Assembly (NCBI GenBank): GCA_013423325.1
Contig: BLJB01000068.1
Location: 62,001 to 126,000 of the forward strand
Direction of reading: 5' to 3'
Length of the DNA: 64,000 bases
Origin: Usnea hakonensis
Taxonomy: Eukaryota > Ascomycota > Lecanoromycetes > Lecanorales > Parmeliaceae
Part shown: positions 57,633-64,000 of the stretch, one piece after another
Numbering within the stretch: the stretch's first letter is position 1
Layout of the letters: each line of letters opens with the position of its first letter
Translations under genes and position numbers: made by a program
Notes under the pieces: model-generated
What the model was told of the DNA's origin: nothing
Seen by the model: only the letters and a program-made list of their open reading frames with translations
Databases searched by the model: none

Positions 57633-58196
57633 TCACTCATCACCATCCTGAGCAGATCGCCGCCCCAGAATGCTGCCCAACATTATGGCAGATCTGAAAT
57701 AAGCAATGGATCCATCATATCCTGGACCCCCGGAATGCGAGGTACTCCTAGCTGCAGCATTAGTGCGCTGACAAGTGATCATTATTTTCGCATCAGAATC
57801 GACCAATCGATTAAATGAAGGAAGGATGACAAGATTTAGAAAGTCAGCCACAAAGAAGATTTTCTGATTGCGAGGCCCGGCAGCGACATGTAACAGAAAT
57901 CACTCTGCCGGCTCCAATTCATACTTCTCGTTTGATGGCACTATGGACCACCAGTGCGTCCTATGACACCATATCTGAAAAATGCTCCGCTCATGGATTA
58001 TTACGAGGTCAAACATTGTCTCATGGTGATGCACAGCCTCATCATCCTGAGGAGACAGCGTCTCCGGTAGAGGTCCCTCAATTCCGAGGTGCCTTATGAT
58101 CCTACCATCATCAGTCGTAGACAGCGCATTTTGGACTTTGGCCGGCCGGTTTCCCAAGTCGTCCTTCGCTTTGCATTGAACTCGTAGCTTTCGTTC
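57633..58196 (-). pseudogene. Unknown ORF broken by one in-frame TGA
   Basis: On the minus strand one frame runs from about 58196 to 57633 with a single stop, TGA at 57900-57902. Before it, the frame reads VQCKAKDDLGNRPAKVQNAL, TTDDGRIIRHLGIEGPLPET and IHERSIFQIWCHRTHWWSIV. After it, GPRNQKIFFVADFLNLVILP and LVDSDAKIMITCQRTNAAAR. Both halves look coding and read as one globular protein, but I do not know the family. The frame has no ATG at its start, so a 5' exon is missing or lost. A Trp or Arg codon changed to TGA would explain the stop. A pseudogene is most likely. Confidence 0.5.
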
Positions 58197-58211
58197 GACC
58201 CTCGGGTATCC

Positions 58212-58895
58212 TTATTCCGCAACGGTCTTCACAGCTTCCTCGAAGTCAGGTATCCAGTCTGCCCTCTCAGCAGCCCCTCCCCATCTGACCACCCCATTCC
58301 TATCTACAGCAAAGCTTCCACTAGTCTGCCACCTGCTCCCACTCTCGGTTGGTCTTTTCCACTGCAAAGGTTCAGAAACCGCCTTTTAAGACGATGCATC
58401 CCCGCCACGTGCCTTGCGATACATTTTGAGGTCATGAAGTAGGAAGCACTGGACGGCAAAGCTACTTACAATTTCCTGATCCTTCCCCAGCCGATACGCG
58501 TTCCACAAGTTTTTTGGATTCAGAACGTGCCAGAAACCACTCACGCCCAGGCCCCAGCATGCAAATAGCTTTCTTTCACAGTCCACAATGATGCGGACAT
58601 TGCCCGCGCTGCCAACGGCTTCGAGCCATTTGTCCGTGGCGGATTGGTCGCTGTGAGAGATGGCGACAAAATTGACAGATGGGGTGGCGAAGGCCGCGGC
58701 GCGAAGGGATCTAAAGGCCTTCTCCGCAAAGGGGCACCCGCAGTGGCGCAGGAAGGTGAGGATGGTGGGTTTCTCATCGGTGTTGGAAAATTGAAGCTCT
58801 GATGTGGACGGAGCGTTAGCGCCAATGGAGGGTATGGGAGATGTGGAGAGGTGCGAGGGGAAGATCCATGATGCTGCCTCTTGTTGGAAGGTCAT
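58212..58895 (-). CDS. Thioredoxin-fold AhpC/TSA-like protein
   Basis: Exons 58470-58895 and 58212-58382 give 198 aa. The start at 58895 gives MTFQQEAASW. The thioredoxin fold is seen from PTILTFLRHCGCPFAEKAFR (a CGC peroxidatic-type site) through FVAISHSD and VRIIVDCERKLFACWGLG. The last exon gives the family ending ESGSRWQTSGSFAVDRNGVV, RWGGAAERADWIPDFEEA. This is the AhpC/TSA_2-like group of fungal redox proteins, close to PRXL2-type peroxiredoxin-like proteins; the substrate is unknown. The intron runs from GTAAGTAGC to TTAAAAG. Confidence 0.88.
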
Positions 58896-59961
58896 GATGA
58901 ATGTCGAGGTGGGACGGAATGATGCTGTGAAGCAAAGCAAAATACTAGGGATTCGGGAGAAGTAGGTAAGGTAGGGAGAGGATGCAAGGTACGAGTACTA
59001 GTAACATCTGGATACCATATCATGATACTCGTAGCTAACTATAGCCTATGCATAATGCGCCGGGCAGATCGTCATCAGGTGAGCTGATACTTCAACCTTC
59101 GACAGCTCGACCAATGAGCAAAAACATAGATATATTGATCAGATCTAATTCTATATCTGTAATCGTATATGCGGTCTAGTCATTGAGTCAAATCAATGAG
59201 ATGAGTCTGCATGATAAATGCTTTCTTTCTTTCAACCTCCGCCTTTCTCACTACCCCCAAAATCAAAGTTGATATACTGCTTTCTCCTCTCATACGAGAT
59301 TTTCTGAACACCAGTGACTTTATAAGGAGACCTCACCTTTAGTCTCGTTGCTTTATCTAAGCTAAGTACATAAAAGTAAGGTACATACGAATACAGCGAG
59401 TTGAGCGTTTGTCTTGGCGGAAGTCGTCCCCCGAAGCGAGAAAAAACCAGGCCAATAAAATGCTACATGTATAATTTTTGACACACACAATAACCAAACA
59501 GTATGTCGCCTTTCCTGGATCCCTAATCATGGAAACATCTCCACCGAGTTGAGGGAATCTTGGATGTATCATTCTGGCCATACTCTATGCCTCCGTCTCC
59601 GCCTCCGATTCCGCTTCCGCTTGTGCAGCATGCAAGGCTCTGCATGCCGCGGCAAGGATGTATTGTTTGAACATTGTATTTGAATTTGGAATTTGGAAAT
59701 GCAAATTTTGCCGAACAGCTGTGGCTCATACGTGCAATTCGAAACGAAGGACACCCTGTACTATAACGACTCGTCTTCGGGAAGTAAATACACAAACTTC
59801 GTACCGTCATCAAATGCTCAGAGTCGGACAATGTAGAATTTTCACGGGAGACAAGAAGGTGGCATCATGGTCTTCCTCGCATTCCGTCCTCCCGCCAGTC
59901 CTATGGTCCAGGACCCCATTCTTTCCACCTATGCCGAATACCTGTAGACTACATTCCCCGC
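58896..59961. other. Intergenic, nothing recognised
   Basis: About 1 kb containing the AhpC/TSA-like promoter and the 3' flank of the MFS gene. It includes GTACGAGTACTAGTA-type palindromic sequence near 58989. Minus-strand frames at 59357-59581 and 59523-59831 are not supported. Confidence 0.5.
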
Positions 59962-61686
59962 CTAGTAGGTGAATCGGAACGCAGGATGGTCATCTCCAAG
60001 GTTCTCGACCTCCTCCTTGGCTAGACTCAGTCTGGCATCTCTCTCTCCTCTCTCCCTCCTCTTGTTTTCAAGGCGCAGACCAATGGCAAAGACTGTGCAG
60101 GCGAGTCCACACATCCATATCAGTGCCAGTGAAACCCCATAGCCCACCGGATATTTAGGCCTCTGGTCTGTCAAGTATATGTTGCTAGCAATAATGCCGC
60201 CGCAGTTGCCGAAGCCAATCTGCATGGCCGCGTTGATGCTTCGCTTGTAGTGACCGCCCATGTTGTTGCTCAACCATACCAGAGTGATGGGTTGAGTAAT
60301 GTAGCCACCGGCCATGACGAGGTAGACGGCAAAATAACGAACGCCCACCGAGACAGATCCTTGCGCGAGCAGGATAATGTATCCTACACTTGCGACTACA
60401 ACGCCGAGCATTGCAAAAGAATAGCGATGGCGCAGACGGTCTGTCAAGAGGGCGGATATGAGACACGTCACCGCGGCAACAACGTAGATTGGGATCGAAA
60501 GCACCTGTGCACGGACGGCCGTCCAGCCCAACTGGTTGAGAATTGTTGGAGTGAAGAAGGAAGTGCTGTAGCCCGTATTGTTCACACCGAGATACATCAA
60601 GATCCTGTGTTTGATGAACAAGACACGCAAAATATCTTCGACAGGCGAAGAGGAAGCAGATAGGAGACTTACCCAATGTAAATCTTCCAGTCACCAAAGG
60701 CCCGCCGCCTAGCGTTACTATCGAGTCGGTCCATTCTAGCATCTGCCACGTCTTCGCTCAACCTACGTATGAGCAGCTGCCGTTCTTCGGGGCTAAGAAA
60801 CTTGGCTGTTTCGGGCCAGTCGGCAATGAAGAATCTTGAAATGACGGCAAAAACAAAAGTTGCGAGGCCTTCGATGATGAAGATCCAGCGCCAGCCATCG
60901 TAGCCACCGATCCCAGCCATGTGGGCTAATGCGTATGCGAGAAGCTGCAAGCAAACAAGGTCAGGCATCGCCACAGGAAGTAGCAAGATCCCGTAGAGTA
61001 CGTACCCCGCTCCATGCCCCTGCCAATATCGCAGCAGAGAAGAACAAACTGAACCTCCATTGTAGTTCATATCGACAGTAGTACATCGACATCAAGTATA
61101 TGCACCCTAGTTGGAGTCAGAAATGTCCGAAGCCTGCGTTCAGCGTATGTTCTCACCAGGGAAAAAGCCAGCTTCACAAAGGCCGAGGAGGAATCTGCAT
61201 ACAACAAGGCCTGGGTAACTCTGTGTGACTCCCATACAGACAGTTACGATACCTGTGAACGATAGTGAGCTTGAAAAACCGGACGAGAGACAGTGGACCT
61301 ATACTCCACAGTATCATGATGGAACTCAGCCATGTCGAGGGCGCGATCTTCCTAATCAAAAGATTACTGGGCACCTCGAATAGGATGTAAGGTATGAAAA
61401 ATACGAAAAGAGCGACATTGTAATCATGGCCTTTCATCTTGAGGTCCTTTTCCAGGCCTTGGAGACGTGCATTGCCAATGTTGATTCGGTCGATGAAAGC
61501 CAACGAATAGAGCAAGGAAAGCACTGGGATGAGGTAGAGGTCACATTTTCGGATGAGTTTTTTCTCGGCAGCTCGGTCGATGGCTTCAAGGTGTGAAAGA
61601 TTGTGGCTATGGCCATCTTCAGAAGTGCTCATACTGCCAGGAAAGCTGGCGCATAAGACTGGCTTCTCATACATGTTGATATCCAT
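59962..61686 (-). CDS. MFS anion:cation symporter (DAL5/TNA1 type)
   Basis: Five exons, 61299-61686, 61157-61252, 61006-61106, 60673-60944 and 59962-60604, give 499 aa. Twelve membrane spans are expected. Family features include KKLIRKCDLYLIPVLSLLYS, FIDRINIGNARLQG, LFEVPSNLLIRKIAPSTWLS, RFLLGLCEAGFFPG, GWRWIFIIEG, ADWPETAKFLSPEER, TDRLRHR and MGGHYKRSINAAMQIGFGN. This is the plasma-membrane family that includes allantoate (Dal5) and nicotinate (Tna1) permeases; the substrate cannot be told. The ATG at 61686 gives a 45-residue cytosolic N-terminus; another in-frame ATG lies at MSTSEDG. Confidence 0.92.
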
Positions 61687-63291
61687 GCGTAAGTAGCTAC
61701 GATGAGGTTGATCTAATGATTACGGAAAGAGGAAAGAGGAAAGTGCGAATGAGCTCCAATCGAAGAGGAGGTGGAGTTGACAATACCCAAGTCTCAATGA
61801 GATGAAGAAGGTGAAAGGTTTGCAACGAAAAGACTTCGCAAGGATAGAGCATACGAACCGTAAGATGAATTGCAAGTAAAGGGTAATGCATTGGCAGGCA
61901 CGAAGAGAAAATATACGTTCTACTGGCCACTCCCAAGGGATGATAGCATTCCAGAACGCGCCATCGGTCTCGACAGCCAGAAAGGCCCCTCACTCATGAT
62001 GAGAAAAAACCAACACAAGCTGCAAATGTGATCGGAATAGGAAGCTAAAGCTGATCTCCGTCAAGATCGCAATCTCTAAGGTTTCAAGGTCAGAAGGACA
62101 CGACCACAGCTTCAGCTTATGGAAACTATAACGTCTGATAGGCGGATCTTGGAACAGTAGCTGCATATTCAACGGGTGAGGTTGAATGACCCGGCTGTCC
62201 TTGCTTGGGAGAATTGCCGCGTGGTTGCAGACGAGCGTTGCTGGTAATTCCGGGCTTTTCTCATCCATTAGCCCTTTGCCTCTGGATGTGAGACACGCAG
62301 ATTTTTCTGGGTTCCTAGTCTCTTCCGACAAATATTCTCCGAGGAACAGGGCATCCAATTTTCCCAGCTCAAAGACCCTCAGATCGAGTACCTTGGCATC
62401 TTTCGGATCCCTGCTTCAACTCATTTCCGGCAGACACGGTCTTGTATGCCGGTCGCGTTTTTGACGAGTCGTCGTCGTACACCGAGCACGGCCGAAGATT
62501 TGCAGTCAGAGAAAGAAGAAGAAGAAGCAGCTTGGACAAAGGGTAATCTCTGCGCAAGGTTTTGGGTGGCGCAGGCGCCAGGCTGGCCGCGCTTTGGCCT
62601 CCTCATATAGGTAGAGTACCTAGGTGGGTACTCATAGAAAGGAAGCTGGTGAGGCAATTCTTAATTTCTTTGACCTGGCCGAGACCTATCCATGTTCAAT
62701 GTTCAGAAGACAACATTCATAACATGTTATGCTCGCAGTCCCATACAGGTGATAATGTGCTTAAGTTCATGACCTAGAATACTCATACAACGGTTGAAGG
62801 TGGCTTTTCTTTTCCTTTTGGAAGGCGAAGTAAACCAGCCAGCCATTGGTTGATTTTTTAGCGTTTTCGAAATACATTATTATTACCTAAGGTACTCCGT
62901 ACTCTAGTCTCCCTTTACACTTACCCCGCAGTATCAAAAGTAAGGTTACCTTAAGGCAGGTGTACCTTGAGGTACACCTAAAGTACCTTAAGTACCTCAC
63001 CTGATTTGTTGGGGCCGAGGGGCTCTCCGAGCTTCCGAGACGCCTTAAATTGTTTAAACTTAAAGTACCTTAGGTACCTTAAGTTAAGGTATCTTACCTA
63101 GAACATTATTATATCATCACTTTTTCCCCTTTGGTGCTTCATAAATACTTTCAATTGTATATCCCGCTTTACAGAATCAGCAGAAGCATCTAGTTTTGTT
63201 ATTGTGTGCAAGCTCTCTCTCTTTCACCTCGGACTATAATCTCAACAGCTCCTCGCTCCTCGCTTGCTTCCCGTGCTGCCCATACCCCATC
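61687..63291. promoter_or_regulatory. Long divergent intergenic region with TACCTTAAGGTA-type palindromes
   Basis: About 1.6 kb between the MFS gene and the alpha-glucosidase. From 62883 to 63101 it is packed with GGTACC, CCTTAAGG and AAGTACCTTA strings that are palindromic or nearly so (for example CTAAAGTACCTTAAGTACCT, TTAGGTACCTTAAGTTAAGG). No gene is supported; minus-strand frames at 61697-61993 and 61990-62358 lack features. Confidence 0.55.
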
Positions 63292-64000
63292 ATGTCTGAA
63301 ACTTGGTGGAAAGAGGCTGTGATTTATCAGGTAAAGCGGCCACCGCGAATCAAAACCTCTTGCCTCTCATCCTCATCATATCGCAGGTCTATCCCTCCTC
63401 GTTCCTGGATACTAACCGAGACGGATGGGGAGAGTATGTTTTCTCCAAACCTATGAATCCCTTCTTTCTGTTACTTCCAGATCTTGGATCTCGAGCCATG
63501 TCCATGCAGTCTTCATCCCCGCAATGTGAATTGGGGCTTTATGTATCCTCCCAAACATGCATCACTGACTGAGAAGCTGCAATTCAGTGTCAAGGGTATC
63601 ACTGCCAAATTGAATTATCTTAAAGAACTGGGCATAGATATAGTATGGGTCTCGCCAAGTCAGTTCCGATGACTCCGCATAAATCTCTTACTGAATTTTA
63701 GTAGTATATAAAAGTCCACAGAAAGTATGTAGATTCTAGGGTCGTGTTCATCTAATCCAACGCAAATCTTTGGGTGTAAAAGATGGGCTTTCCCCTCGAA
63801 AAAGAGACGCTGACATGAAACCTTGTTCGTAGGACATGGGATACGATAGAGCAGACTACAAGGCCATTGACCCGATATATGGAACCAATGAGGATGTTGA
63901 TCACTTAGTCTCAGAATTGAAAAAGCGAGGGATGAATTTGATGATGGACCTTGTCGTCAATCAGTAAGTCCACCTATTTTGAAAGACTTCCCCAGGTCGG
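63292..64000 (+). CDS. GH13 alpha-glucosidase / oligo-1,6-glucosidase, 5' part
   Basis: The gene runs off the window. Exons are 63292-63330, 63387-63433, 63588-63658, 63702-63724 and 63833-63963. The protein starts MSETWWKEAVIYQ-VYPSSFLDTNRDGWGD and continues KGITAKLNYLKELGIDIVWV, SP.VYKSPQ, KDMGYDRADYKAIDPIYGTN and MDLVVNQ. This is the N-terminal half-barrel of fungal maltases/isomaltases (GH13 subfamily 40 type), with the conserved region I (DLVVNQ/H) at the end. The catalytic Asp and Glu lie outside the window. It is likely cytosolic, as no signal peptide is seen. Exons here are very short (23-131 nt). Confidence 0.88.

Noticed and set aside
56834..61686. Secondary-metabolite cluster (regulator, redox protein, MFS carrier together)
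   Set aside because: No backbone enzyme (PKS, NRPS, terpene synthase) or tailoring set is present; the MFS type is a nutrient carrier.
1..64000. tRNA, rRNA genes or CRISPR arrays
   Set aside because: I scanned for T-loop GGTTCRA strings with matching stems and for regularly spaced repeats and found none I could support.

Overview
The window is nuclear DNA from a filamentous ascomycete (Pezizomycotina). Genes are dense and mostly have several short introns (about 45-65 nt, GT..AG, with CTAAC/CTGAC-like branch sites). Fungal-specific families are common: Zn2Cys6 regulators, fungal Med19, a DAL5-type MFS carrier, CIA30. One AT-rich block has the TpA-rich, stop-codon-rich look of repeat-induced point mutation (RIP). 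A leotiomycete-like fungus is plausible, but I cannot fix the species from sequence alone. Exon coordinates were built by hand from splice signals and reading phase; all models below keep an open frame unless stated otherwise.

Left part (1-28 kb). A degenerate metallopeptidase-like gene and a broken amino-acid permease come first. Then follows a tight housekeeping block: prefoldin subunit 5, a large DUF7905-like protein, a small mitochondrial membrane protein, ORC1, the splicing WD40 protein Prp46, the proteasome chaperone Nas6, a TMF/Sgm1 golgin, a Nit2-type amidase and a DUF8035-like coiled-coil protein. These genes sit as divergent pairs sharing 270-530 bp promoters (small mitochondrial protein/ORC1, Prp46/Nas6, TMF/Nit2) or as convergent pairs with 80-210 bp between stops. 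A weakly coding stretch (22.8-24.9 kb) and a Zn2Cys6 transcription factor (25.6-28.0 kb) close this part.

Middle part (28.2-37.9 kb). This is a three-level nest of transposons. An old RIP-mutated hAT DNA transposon, with its transposase on the minus strand, is split by a RIP-mutated LTR element (164-bp LTRs, target duplication GAATC). That element is in turn split by a young LTR element without gag-pol (184-bp LTRs, target duplication CTAGT). The young element carries an apparent self-priming site: 12 nt next to the 5' LTR are complementary to a stretch inside the LTR, as in Tf1-type elements. It also has a G-rich polypurine tract.

Right part (38.5-64 kb). Genes return at once: casein kinase II beta subunit, Med19, a bHLH factor, a coiled-coil orphan, a secreted metallopeptidase-like gene with an altered HExxH motif, an ATIC (ADE16/17) gene cut into 19 exons, a JmjC/cupin protein, the complex I assembly factor CIA30, a tiny protein made of two tandem Zn2Cys6 clusters, an ORF broken by one in-frame TGA, an AhpC/TSA-like protein, an MFS anion:cation symporter and the 5' part of a GH13 alpha-glucosidase running off the end. 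There is no sign of a secondary-metabolite cluster. The most unusual items are the nested transposons with the self-priming non-autonomous element, the double Zn2Cys6 mini-protein, and the permease pseudogene with a 16-bp intron scar.
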